64,000 nt of DNA from Adineta ricciae. Taxonomy: Eukaryota > Rotifera > Eurotatoria > Adinetida > Adinetidae. The stretch spans positions 1 through 64,000 of the forward strand of contig CAJNOJ010000077.1 in assembly GCA_905250025.1 (NCBI GenBank), given 5' to 3'. Below are positions 1 through 11,592 of the stretch, piece after piece. Position numbers and translations under genes: made by a program. The notes below the pieces were generated by a model. That model saw nothing but the letters and a program-made list of their open reading frames with translations, was not told the DNA's origin and made no database searches. Position 1 is the first letter of the stretch, and each line of letters begins with the position of its first letter.

Positions 1-186
1 TAACGCACAAATTTACACGGAGAGCAACACAAACCAATTGTGCCAAATTGACATATCGATGTATCGAGAGAATTCCTCGTTTTCCAAAACATTTCAAAAG
101 TTATTTTTTCGAGACAAGCACACTAAAGTTATGATTTCATATTCATTTGTTATGTAAATAAATGATTGTTCATCAGATGATATTGA

Positions 187-470
187 TTAGACTTTTGTAT
201 CGTATAAATTATAAATATACTGAAGACAAACAATTTCTCTTCGTGTCTCACTACAGACAATGCCCATAGCAAGAAAAAGCGAATAATTAAATATGCATAG
301 TCATACGTCGAATTTCTTCCGTTCGACACACGTATTTGAAATGAAATCGGATCTGTAGTAATATCCACTTCATTGAAAATTTGATCAATGAGCGAACAAA
401 ACTGCGAATGCACTTGAATGGTTTCGAATATTTTACGTTCGAAACTTTTTTCTCGGCCAACATTACTCAT
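187..470 (-). CDS. Small spliced hypothetical protein (about 74 aa)
   Basis: I do not recognise this protein. The ATG is at 470-468. The unspliced frame stays open, but a good 56-bp GT-AG intron (251-306, starting GTATGA and ending CTGTAG) sits inside it. Removing it joins the residues RNS to TETRREIVCLQ and ends at a TAA at 187-189. The product is hydrophilic, with no signal peptide or membrane segment; the hydrophobic run in the unspliced reading is intron translation. The next gene, on the other strand, starts about 200 bp away, so the two may share a divergent promoter. It could be a short conserved protein or only a chance spliced frame. Confidence 0.45.
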
Positions 471-613
471 AAAGTGACTTTAAATTGTTCGATTGTTTAC
501 ACATTGCATCCCTTTTCATTCGTTTGTCGATTATAGGAAAGAAAAGCTTTCAAAAGAATGTCGTTGCTAAGCACATATTAGAAGTAAAGTAGAAGGAGTT
601 GACAAAACAATTC

Positions 614-1495
614 ATGTGTCATATATATCCACAAGACTTATTCGCAAAGCAAAGTACAAACAATAACACATTACATATTTGTCACAACATGAACACAAAA
701 TTTTACTTCGATCAGACGGATCTGTTCCCATATGAACCAATACATCCGAAATATATGTTCACCTATATTTTACTCTCATGTATGTTCTTTACGTACTGCA
801 ATCAAAAAATTCATCATAAAAAAAGCAATTGGTTACAACAGAATACGTTACTTAGTTTCATTCATGCTTCTATCTGTTCGGTTTTGTTAATAGTCGGCGT
901 TTTACAAGCAACGGAAATGTTCGAAGATCCATTATCACATGCCAATCACTTCAACTATACATTACTCGCGTTCAGCGTCGGATATTTCCTCTATGACTTC
1001 GTCGACTGTGTCCAAAATTCCACAACATCCATTGTTCCGATTTTGATTCATCATATTACCGTTATTGTATTCTTCTCTCATGTTCTTTATTACACACGGA
1101 ATATTGGTTATGCCATCTATGGTCTTTCATTAGAAATTAATAGTGTATTCTTACATGCACGTCGGTTAGTACGATGGTATTCACCGTTTTCTAAAACGGT
1201 TCAGTTTCAAAACTTCTTAAAGATATTTATTGATATTGGAAACTATATGACTTTTGTATTCTTTCGCTTTGGCATTGTTATTGCCGGTCTACGTGCGTTA
1301 CATCGGGAAGGGTTTCGTTTGAATCCGATTGTCAAGTATTTTACTGTACTGATTACTATGGCGATGGGTGTGTTTAATCTCATTCTGTTTTATCGTTTGG
1401 TGAAGAACCAACTGTTCGGAAAACAATCGAAACGACAAGAACCTTCGGAAGATGACGTTTTAGTTGTTGATAATCGAGTTTTATTGCCTAGCTAA
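614..1495 (+). CDS. TLC-domain membrane protein, TLCD1/TLCD2-like
   Basis: This is an intronless multi-pass membrane protein with about six hydrophobic segments across its length. It has the TLC (TRAM-LAG1-CLN8) hallmarks: a motif GYFLYDFVD near the middle, followed by a paired histidine in LIHHITVIVFF, and then a polar segment with LEINSVFLHAR. This order fits the TLCD1/TLCD2 branch, plasma-membrane proteins that affect phospholipid composition and membrane fluidity, better than ceramide synthase, whose longer catalytic signature is absent. The open frame extends upstream to a TTG, but a eukaryotic start is more likely at the ATG at 614 or at the ATG at 689 (MNTKFYFDQ), just before the first conserved block. 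The tail is short and acidic. Family assignment is from remembered motifs. Confidence 0.78.
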   Translation: MCHIYPQDLFAKQSTNNNTLHICHNMNTKFYFDQTDLFPYEPIHPKYMFTYILLSCMFFTYCNQKIHHKKSNWLQQNTLLSFIHASICSVLLIVGVLQATEMFEDPLSHANHFNYTLLAFSVGYFLYDFVDCVQNSTTSIVPILIHHITVIVFFSHVLYYTRNIGYAIYGLSLEINSVFLHARRLVRWYSPFSKTVQFQNFLKIFIDIGNYMTFVFFRFGIVIAGLRALHREGFRLNPIVKYFTVLITMAMGVFNLILFYRLVKNQLFGKQSKRQEPSEDDVLVVDNRVLLPS

Positions 1496-3097
1496 CCCGA
1501 AAATAACAATAAATTTCATTTGATATTTGAAGAAGTACAGCGTCTAAGTGAACTAGTCAGATTAAAAGTCTACCTTCCATTAGTTTCTTGGATGATCGAT
1601 CACGCGGACGGTTGAGTAGACTGAATAATTTGTAAAAACGAAAACATTTCACCGCGTATCAGATTAAGTCAAAATACGCGTACAGGTAAGCTTTAATTAT
1701 CCCATTTCTTCCCTTAAGATGATTTTCTAAGTATATTATTCTGTTTACATAACAAACATTATTCGATAAATCAAGGTGCATCTTATCTCTATGTCCTACA
1801 GGCATAAGTGACGACTCGCTGGGTAGTTTAATAGCGTCAACGAACATGACAAAAACAATCCGATGAAAATGAAAATATGATGACAAAAAGTAGAAAGAAG
1901 CAAGGTGAATATTCTATTGATACTTTCAGTAAGTATCATAAGTATGATTTCGATACAAATCTCAAGGCTACTGAATGATGAAAATGTGTGTCTGATACCT
2001 TGTAACTAGCAAAACACATTCAATATCAAACACGTGTTGAACGATTTTCTCCTGTTCATCGAACATTTGATTTCAATTAATAATTTCTTGCGAGCGAATA
2101 TAGAAAAAAATCGGAGTCCTTCACTCGTTGACCAAACTGATGAACGAAGTCATACTTCAAACGAAATTTGATATGCCGTTAAGAAGAAAAATGACTACTA
2201 TTATCATGTCGACTTTCAATGAACGAAGCGCATGTTTATCATACGATTAAGTGTTAATCGAACTTAGATAATTTCGATTGTAGAGAGACGACGAAATGAC
2301 TCTTTTTTTTCTGTACCATTGCTTTAAATATATATATATATATAATCATTTATAATGGTGCAATCAAATCAAATTACGATCATCAACCAGGATATGTTTG
2401 ACCATGAAAGTGAGAGGAGAAAGATCGATGTTGTGTTACGGTGAAGCATAAGAATAGACGATGATCAAGGCTCTATCTCTGAAACTAGTATTTACATTAT
2501 TTATAATGATATTCACGATAGATAATGGTGATTAGAAAGAATCACACGATAAGTATGCAATGTTTTGCTTGTTGGATGGTCTTATTTCGAGTCATTGTTC
2601 TTTGTTTGTGTGCAATCATTACAGAGATATCAATCTTGTCATTTAAACTAGAGACGTTGCTAGTACGAATAGAGAACGAGAAGAAAGGTGAGACACATGA
2701 GGCCTATTTTACGACAAAATGTGTATATCTAACGCTTATTTGAAGGTAAACCGTGAATAAGGGCAAGTTGTAATTATCGTTTACTGATATCTCGTTTCTT
2801 TTCTTTGACGATCATTTTCAACGTTTGTTTTAGTTGAAGTGAAACCGGGCCCAGGAAGTTACCATCTCTTTTCAAACGAATAATGCAGGTTGATCAAACA
2901 ATTCGACTGTAAACATCCGTATCATCCTATTGACATCACCGCCGACGATCAAGTGATTCGAAGAAGACAGATTGATCAATTCAATATAGGGATCGATAAT
3001 TGATCATCTCGAGTTGAATATCAAACAAATTCGAATGAAGAAAATGCAAGTATCATCTTGATAGACAACTTCGAGTTGTCTACAACTATCTTGAATC
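1496..3097. other. Intergenic region and probable 5' leader
   Basis: No convincing gene is seen in this 1.6 kb. A short TA repeat lies near 2327-2343. Small open frames on both strands have no recognisable similarity or good start context. A plausible leader intron for the next gene runs from a GTGAGA donor near 2688 to a TTTTAG acceptor near 2834. Confidence 0.5.
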
Positions 3098-4877
3098 ATG
3101 GTGATGTTAAAAACTTCAGTCACCGCTCCTCTCGAAACGATTTACGAGGAGTCGGGCAGTTTTGTTGCATCTACCGGTAATTCGCAAAACCAAGTGTTGA
3201 CTAATGAGACTATTAATGGTCTGATTAGTGCTCGTTCAATTCCTCCAGTTAACTTTCATCGACAACGAGCATGTGACAATGTGGTTAAACCTCCCATTGA
3301 AGTACGTTTTCGTGATGGATCGAAACGTTTTATACAGCCGTCGGCTGCATGTGCCATGATGATGGGTAGAAAGGAATTTATCGATTCTTCTGATGCTGAT
3401 CTCTCACTGAACGCCATGCCAAACTTTAAATATCAACATTTGTTCAATATCAATCCAACGAACCAACAGTGTATACGACGACAACCTCCGATTGTGATCA
3501 CTATTATAACTGCTAACGACATGAAACAAGCTGGTTTTACACCAACTGATAGTTCTTCACCGGAGATGACAACGCCAGTGGCAATGTCTACTCCGACTTA
3601 CTCCATGCCTACATCAAATGCTTCACCTGCCCTGTCTACACCATCATTATCGAAATCCATTTCAAATATCTCGCAAGCAACTTCATCGACTTCGCAACCG
3701 ATCTCCAGTTTTTCACAGCGATTGCCGACTCAACAATCGATATTAACCGAATCCCAGTCAAGTTCAATTGCGAGCACGGCCAAAACAAGAAGAGGCGTTC
3801 ATAAAGGTTTGCTTGTTCATTATCAATTGATAAAAAATATTAATTGACACAATTTCATTCATTTAGTTTCCTTCGCGCCATTGCCACCCATGACACCTGT
3901 TCAGTCATTAATGCAATCAGCTATCAATCATCCTGCAACGCATATGACTCCGCCAGTTAATTTACCCTTACGCTCACCCCAACAATCGATTGGTTCTAAC
4001 AATTCACGAAACTCCACGCCATCTCAATCATCTTTCTATTCTTCGAATTCTAATTCACGAGCATCGAATTCTTCGCAACTGACCACATTGACTAATGACA
4101 TGAATAAACGAAATACACCATTGCAGACGGTTAATCCTGAATCTCAGTTCAACACAGCGGTGGCTATTGGTGGCAGTTCTCATAGTGCGTTTCGTCCTTT
4201 TCTTCGCCAGATGCGTCTCAATCAAAAATCAAGCCCAATTGCCAAACGAATTCCTATAAATTTTCACGCAAGAATGTTCAGACCGACACAACAGCAACAA
4301 CAAGCGATGCTATCCTATGTTCAAAACTATCAACAACGGCGACAGTCTCAGCCGACAAACGTTACTAAAATGCCAGTACATTCATTCACAACGCAGAATG
4401 AGGTAATTCTAATTGAGAAACACCGCATTCCAGCGAATAGTTTCTTTGTCTTTACAGAATTCACTTGACAATCAACAACAATTGGTATCAGAAAGTAGTT
4501 CTGTCAGTAACTCTGTTACCACACAGAATCTCTTGAACGCATCTGCTAGTCCAAATCCAGTTTTAAGCGTAGCATTGAATCCCAATGTAAAATGGCACAA
4601 TATCACATCTAACGACGTTAAAGACATTCCGAAACTTGCTAGAAGATTTGCTAGTATTCCTCTACGTATTGATCTTCCTGTTGTTTCTCCGCATTTCAAT
4701 CAAAAAGCGTTGGCTCACCATGATACGGCTCTTGAACGACGTCTTCTCAGCGCTGGCTTATCTCCGGAGACAGTGGCACTCTACGAAAGAATTCTTGATG
4801 TTGCTCAAAATCGTCCCATGTCTGTCATCTCATCACCTCAAGCAATCGATAGATATTCATACAATTCCTTATTGTAA
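3098..4877 (+). CDS. Ser/Thr/Gln/Pro-rich protein of unknown function (554 aa, three exons)
   Basis: I do not recognise the family. Three exons (3098-3806, 3867-4402, 4458-4877) join in frame across introns of 60 and 55 bp with GT-AG ends, giving 554 residues. The N-terminal 110 residues are more ordered, with a compact stretch around EVRFRDGSKRFIQPSAA. A long low-complexity middle follows, rich in Ser, Thr, Gln and Pro. The last 80 residues look structured again, with a helical segment containing LERRLLSAGLSPETVALYE. Well-ordered ends around a disordered middle suggest a scaffold or a regulatory protein, but that is only inference. There is no signal peptide, membrane segment or zinc finger. 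Confidence 0.7.
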
Positions 4878-5273
4878 GGAGTATATAAATATATAAATAG
4901 ATAATGTTTTTTTTGATGATCGAACTTATACATTTTTTAATAAGAGAAGAAAACAAGATGTCATAATTTTTCTAGTTTATTTTCACAAGTATATCAAAGG
5001 TTTTTTTCTCTTTTTCTATGTTTTTTTTTTGTTTTTTTTATTTGACAAACGATAAAAGAAGTAAATGAAAAACGTTGCAATTCTCACATTCGTGTTCATC
5101 ATCAACGAGCAGTCCTCAATCATGGTATTGACTACGTGTGACCTCTCTCGATCTATCTTTTTCTTTTGACAATCCATCTTTTGCTGTTCTTCCTTCCGCT
5201 CCAAAATTTGATTCTATCCCCTTTCTTCTTCGTTCCTGGAAACATTCCATTAATCATTAATCTCTAATACACC
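4878..5273. other. Intergenic spacer
   Basis: This 396-bp AT-rich spacer holds T-rich runs between two genes on the same strand. Nothing else is recognisable. Confidence 0.5.
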
Positions 5274-6822
5274 ATGGCACAAGAAAGTAAAGAAAAAACA
5301 ATTATCGATTATGCTACTGACGGTAGGAATTCTCATTTCATGAATAGAAGTCCTTACCTCATTATTTATTTAAACAGGTAACTTCGATGATGTCGAACGT
5401 CTTCTTCGTGAACAGGTGCCCGTGGACACACATGACGAGGTTGATACATTGATCCAATTGCTGTCTTATCTTTAGTTTGCTCTTCTCTAGCATGGGATGA
5501 CATCTTTGCAACATGCAGCCTATAAAGGACATGCAAAAATCTGTTCGCTTTTACTAGCACATGGCGCCGATGTTAACGATCACGAACACGATCAAGGATA
5601 TACGGCTTTGATGTTCGGAGCACTGTCCGGTAAAACCCTACCGATCGAAATTTGAACAATTCTCTTTTTTTTCCTCGTAGGCAATACTGAAGTTGTGCGT
5701 ATTCTTCTCGAAGCCGGCGCTAAGACTCATCAAACCAATCGTCTAGGTCGAACAGCTGCTCAATTAGCAGCATTTACAGGACAGAAGCAATGCGTGGACA
5801 CAATAAATAATTATGTTACACTTGACGATCTTAAGTATTACACTATACCTCAAGGTCATTTTCGCCATTTTTTTTTCTCAGGAGAAACAGGAAGTTAGAT
5901 AATTTCATTGTAGGCCAAGAAACCGAAGCCAAACTACCGGAATCATGCATTGCAGGTTTTCAACGATTACTCATCACAATAAATTTCAATCCTGTGCATG
6001 TACGTATTCTACTCGAATATAGAAATATCGACATATATGATACTTTTACTCGATTTAGTTACTGAAGATAATTCGAAACCACTCGGAGTTCTACAAACCG
6101 AAAACAAACCTTAAGAAACTATCGGATACGCTTGCATTGATGATTGAAAAGTCATTGGATCCGTATCATACCAATGAACCAAATGATATTCTGGCGATAA
6201 AATCACACTATATTAAAACATTTATTGACAATATTTTCGAGAAAAATACCGATGATGTCGAAAAAACATGTGCCGATTGGAGCAAAAAGTACGTAGACAA
6301 AATATTTACCAACGCTTATGTTTACCATTATGCTCTCATACAGATTCGTTCAAGAAAATGAAACAACTGGTTTTAAGTTATACGAGGAAAAGTTCATTCG
6401 AGAAAACATTCGAAATTTTCCATACAAACAATGTCCACTTCTACAGCAACTTGTTCGACTTATTGCTCCCGTACAACTAGTAAGCTCTTGTTTATTATTT
6501 CTCACCATCTGTCATAAAGAGATGGCTTTTATCAATCTCTCTAGGGTCAAAATCCGTCCGCTTTAACTGTTCTGACAACAACGCTCAACGGTCGTGCTTT
6601 TGAAGATGAAATTCCGAACCGATGTGACGCTTGCTCGCAACCGAATGCCACTCGTCGTTGTACGGCTTGTAAATCGGTTCGTAGCCTAATCTTTCGTACT
6701 AAACAAGCGCGTTTACATGTTTTCTTATTTAGGTCTACTATTGTGACGAATTTTGTCAACGTTTACGTTGGCCGACGCACAAACGCATCTGCTCTTCTTC
6801 AACAAAAGAAGAGAACAAATAG
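5274..6822 (+). CDS. ANKMY2: Ankyrin repeat and MYND domain protein 2 (ANKMY2)
   Basis: Nine exons (5274-5322, 5378-5439, 5491-5629, 5681-5854, 5914-5999, 6059-6288, 6344-6479, 6545-6676, 6733-6822) join in phase into 365 residues. The first 140 residues hold three ankyrin repeats, with HGMTSLQHAAYKGH, YTALMFGALSG and GRTAAQLAAFTGQ. These follow the order and spacing of vertebrate ANKMY2, as does the downstream YYTIPQGQETEAKLPE segment. The C-terminus is a MYND zinc finger with CDAC, CTAC and YYCDEFCQ cysteines and a closing HKRIC. The vertebrate protein (about 440 aa) supports Hedgehog signalling and adenylyl cyclase trafficking to cilia with FKBP38; this copy is shorter mostly after the MYND domain. 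An AATAAA lies at 6941-6946. Confidence 0.93.
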
Positions 6823-7511
6823 ATCTAAAAAGAAACGAAATGCTCAGTGTGTATTATTCTATCTAGTCGTGTAGATTGTCGAATACTAGTGTATTTTTAT
6901 TGATGTTTTACATTCCATAGACCGAAAAAAAACCCATGAAAATAAAGAACTTATCTTTGTTTTTACAAAAGCGTGCTTTCCATACTTTTAGGTACTGTTT
7001 TTTTTTTCAAATCGTATGAAGCATTGGTGGGGAAATCAATGAATCGAATAATCGTTATTGACAGATAAAAAGTTTCGTTAACTATTCAGAACAGAATGAG
7101 GCCGATTATTTACCTTTGCAGGTAATGAATGAGTCTAGCACAAAAACAACCTTGGTTACCTCATGCTCTTAAATGAATCAGCAGAGAAGCGATTTTTTCC
7201 TCCTCCTCTTCTTTTCTTGCTTTCTCCAACCGTCTTCGTCCTCCTTGTTTTTCTACCGTGGAACTTATTAACATAAAATACGAGACCCATGCATGTTTAC
7301 AGATATAATCGAATAACGTCAACAACTCGATGGACTGCTCTTTTTTTCTCTCGCTTGTATCGGTATTATTATATACGACAGGAAGACAAAGCAAACATCC
7401 TCTAACCTTCATAGATAGGTTCTGTTTTTCTCTATTCTATTCACGTCCGATACTTGGTTTTTGAGTACGTGGAATCCCAAGTTACTTTATTCATTCTAGA
7501 TCGTGATTAAG
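6823..7511. other. Intergenic region between ANKMY2 and E-Syt
   Basis: It contains the ANKMY2 3' end with an AATAAA at 6941-6946, then about 550 bp of T-rich sequence that probably carries the promoter and leader of the next gene. No further gene is seen. Confidence 0.5.
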
Positions 7512-10500
7512 ATGGAGAATTTAGCATCGAATTTGAAAGAGAAGTTGACAGGAACTTCGTTCGATGCAAATTCGGAAAAGACGGCGCCGCCGATCAATCC
7601 AGGTGTTTTGCATCAATTTCGAAAAATTCAAATACCTTTAGCTAAAATCGGACTCGGTTCAACTGAAGCAGATCTGGTTCAAATGGCGAAGAAATATCTC
7701 GAGATAGTTGGGCTAGTGCTGTTCGTTTGGATCTTCGGTAGGAAAACGCTTGCCTTCCAATCAAACGAATATTTTGACAATATGTTTTTTGTATTTAGGT
7801 TATTTTCATTTCAGTGTCTCTTGGATTTTGTTAGCTGTTTTCATCTACTTGTTTCGTCAACGTCAGCGAAGTCAATTCAAGGAAAGACATAGAATGTTAA
7901 ACGAAATCAATAAAAACGAAGAACAATATATCAAAGCTCGTTTGGATGAACTACCTTCTTGGGTAATGCGTGTGAAAACGGTTATATTTATTGCAAAAAA
8001 GCTTTTCTATCCAAGGTTTTCTTCCCGGATGTTGAACGAGCAGAGTGGGTTAATAAAATTATCAAACAGGCATGGCCGTATGCAAATAAATACATGGACA
8101 AAGCAATTTTTCATGACATAATGATTCCGATGATACGCAGCACTTCACCAGCGTTGTCGGACTTTTCATTTGAAAAGCTCGATCTTGGTGAAATTGTAAG
8201 TAGAAGAAACAAATCTGATTAAATTTTCTGATCGAGTCGATTTAGCCACCAAGAATCGGCGGTGTGAAAGTGTATACGGACAATGTTCGAGATCAAATCA
8301 TGATGGACATGGAAGTTTTGTACGTATAGAAGAAGATTGCGTTTGGTGTTGATAAAGTTCATTTACTTAGTTACGCTGGTGATGCTCGTATCAAATCAAA
8401 AGTGAAAGGAATCGTATGTGGTATCAAAGATATTCAATTTGTTGGTGAATTAAGAGTTATTCTCAGTCCGTTGATTAACACTATCCCGTTATTCGGTGCA
8501 GTTACTTACTTTTTCCTACGAAAACCAGTAAAACGATATGAAAATTGAGTTTTATCTGTAAAACCTCCGACTATTTTAGAGTATTGATTTTAAATTGACC
8601 GATGCTGGAACACTAATGGATATTCCTGGGTTAAAGTAAGAAGAAACACACTGCCAAGTCGAATCAATAGCTAGTTGATTTAGTGACTTAATGCTTGTAC
8701 AAATCAATGATATCGTTGCTTCGATGATGGTTTTGCCGAATCGGCAAGTATTTCCTCTCGTTACTGATATACCCACTGGACACTTACGCTGGTCGAATCC
8801 TCAAGTATTTGTCAATTTACGACAAAATTCTCATTTTCAATTTCTTATATTTTAGGGTGTTGTTCGAGTTATCGTTATTGAAGCACATAATTTAGTTAAA
8901 GCGGATATAACCCTTCTTGGTAAAGGAAAGAGTGATCCATTTGTTAAAGTCAAAAGTAAATAAACCTAAGATTTACATTGGATATCATGCGATTCTCTTG
9001 ATATATCAGCTCAAGGAAATGTTGAATATAAAACCAAAACGATGAATAATACTACTGACCCACGTTGGAATGAGGTATATGGAATGGTTTGATTGAATAG
9101 CATTCGAAGTGTTGTGTATTCCAGGTCTTTGAATTTGTTGTCGAACAAAGCGAAAGAGATGTCGTGGACTTCGAAATCTATGACGAAGATCCTGGTAAAG
9201 ATGATTTTCTTGGAAGGTAAGAGAGATCGGATTGGCAATTGATTTCCAGAAAGAAATATTTCTGTTAGAGCACAATTTTCAATCAATTCGTTGCTTGAAC
9301 AACAATCAGTAGAAACTGTATGTAGAATTTACGACATTCATTGACATTATTTGCAATTGATCTCTTTTGATTAGGAGTTAACATTGAAAGACGTCAAAAA
9401 GGGCTCGCTCAAGGTTTTCCTGCAATACTTTCATCTGTCAACACAAAGATCTGCTCTTGATATCGTAAAGTTTTGATACTCTGCTGTTTCTTGTCTACTA
9501 ACAAAAGTATTTCAGATTGAACGAACAAATCGACAGATGATCAAACAAGAGAAATTATCCAAAGCTCTTTTGGTTGTCTTTATTGATCGATGTACAAATC
9601 TACCTGTATGATTTGCTGTTGACTTATCTCTCGTTCAATATTTATATCTTTTAGGCTTCGAAAAAAACTCGTCGAGAACCGAATCCATTCTGTCGAATTC
9701 AAGTCGATAATACCGAACGTAAAACTCATACATTGGAGTCTCAAACAAATCCATCGTTCGAGCATATCTCTCAAATCTTATGTTCAAATCCTCTTCAACA
9801 ACAATTAAAAATTGAAGTGCGCGATGCACGTTCAAACAATGATATTATCGGATATTTAGAATTACCGATTAAAAATATTCTCGATACTGACTCAATGACG
9901 ATCGATACACAAGAATTTCCTCTGAAGAGTTCAACAGAACCTTTGGATAGAGTTTCAATTGTTCTTCGTCTATCTCTTCATGTAAATTTAACGAATTTAT
10001 ATCCTAACAATTATTTCTTTCTCTTTCGTTAGATTTTGTCTCCAGTGAATTCGAACGCGTCCGAATCGCCAACAGCTAGTACCCCATTAGTTGAAAATTC
10101 AAATCGACAAAATACCGTGGCAGAATTGCCAAACAAATCAATATTGGAAAATAATTTAATAACAGATTCTTCAAGCAAAGTAAATCTCTATGAAGATAGT
10201 CTTTTCAGCATGAGAAAAAGTAGAATATATCGAATTTCATTTTGATTCCATGCCATCAATTATCATAGCATGAGACAACGATTATTTGATATGCCGAGTT
10301 TATAGAGACATTTGACCTTTATTTTGCCAGTGATTTCCGATTGCATGCTGTTTAGAATTCTGATGATGACTGAGAACACTTCGGCAGATTATAATCGAGC
10401 GTGAAATGTCAGACGAGAATCATTATTTCTATTTATAGTTCGCAAACGAACAAGCGACAACGCCGGAAAATAGAACACTGTTAGTTGCCGATGATCCTGA

Positions 10501-11167
10501 TCTTGAGTAAGCTCTTGCTACAATCTCCTATTGTACAATTCAATTTCGTTTACAGATCATCCCAGTTCGGTCAAGTTAAAGTGGGTATTCGTTATGCTGC
10601 AAATCGCAAAGCTTTATCTGTAACGATATATGCTTGCAAGTAAGTGAATGCAGACGTTTCGATTATCGATTAACAAGTTCTGTTCTCTAGAGATCTGATC
10701 AATGTTCATGAGCAAAATCTTCCGGACGCATATGTTCGTGTTTATTTGATACCGGATTTCAAAAAAGATAAGAAGAAAACCAAGTCCGTTCATGACACAG
10801 TCGATCCAGTTTTCGATGATCTGTGAGCGCGAACACGAACCTATTCCATCTATTTAGCATTTTCTTCATAGATTTGAATGGTCAGCATCGTTAAGTGACA
10901 TTCATCAACAACATCTTCTGATTAGTGTAAAGAACAATTCACCGCTGTTTGCTAGCGAACAAACATATATGGGCGATGTATGTATCGATCACATTCCGTT
11001 TTTAGTGAAATCTTTTTCTTTTTCCTAAGCTTCAAATTGATCTATCAAATCTTGACGCAGAAAAGAACAGTATCGCTTGGTATGCATTACAAGAACCGAA
11101 TACCAGTGCAGGCGGTTTGATCAAAATCAAATACGATACTCCCAATAATGTGCAAACGCATTTATAG
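7512..11167 (+). CDS. ESYT: Extended synaptotagmin (SMP + three C2 domains)
   Basis: About 20 short exons encode roughly 810 residues. An N-terminal hydrophobic hairpin (LEIVGLVLFVWIFGYF then WILLAVFIYLF) anchors the protein in the ER. The SMP lipid-transfer domain follows (from LPSWVFFPDVERAEWVNKI through the segment near 8640). C2A (about 8857-9460) keeps the calcium-loop aspartates in GKSDPFVKV, TTDPRWNE and DEDPGKDDFLG. C2B (about 9540-9990) has NPF in place of DPF. C2C (about 10560-11150) keeps PDAYV and VDPVF but has lost the acidic third loop. The order matches extended synaptotagmins, which tether ER to plasma membrane and move lipids. A longer intron (about 10180-10438) follows a disordered linker. 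The start is the ATG at 7512; an in-frame GTG just upstream is unlikely. Confidence 0.93.
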
Positions 11168-11592
11168 AATATAGTGACAACATTTAGTTTTTACAGAATA
11201 CTCTCCTTTTCTTTTCTGACCAAAGCATTTTTTGACTAACAATGTTTAATTTCAATTTTAATTATACATGATGTTATACTATTCACTCTCAAACAATAGA
11301 ATTCTTTCTTTTAATATCAGTTTAATAAATATCAGAATATTATTTGAACAGATGTCGCTTATAGTCGATATATCCGAGCGAAATTAACAATTCTTTCTTT
11401 GGCAAAATGAATATTTATTCTACAAAATATTGTTTGCAAAGATCTGAAAATAATGAAGAAGACAAATTTCGGTTGATGGAAAATGTTTTCTGTTTCTCCT
11501 AGAAACCAACATGAAAGAGCGTGAAAAATGAAAACTAGCCATTTGATTTACTTGTCACTAAGACAAAACTTTTTGAACTTAGTATTCCACAA
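11168..11592. other. Intergenic region between E-Syt and DRC3
   Basis: This 425-bp AT-rich spacer between same-strand genes contains a possible polyadenylation signal (TTTAATAAATATC near 11320). No gene is seen. Confidence 0.45.

Noticed and set aside
7503-7511. GTG start upstream of the E-Syt ATG
   Set aside because: Non-ATG starts are improbable in an animal nuclear gene when an ATG lies three codons downstream.
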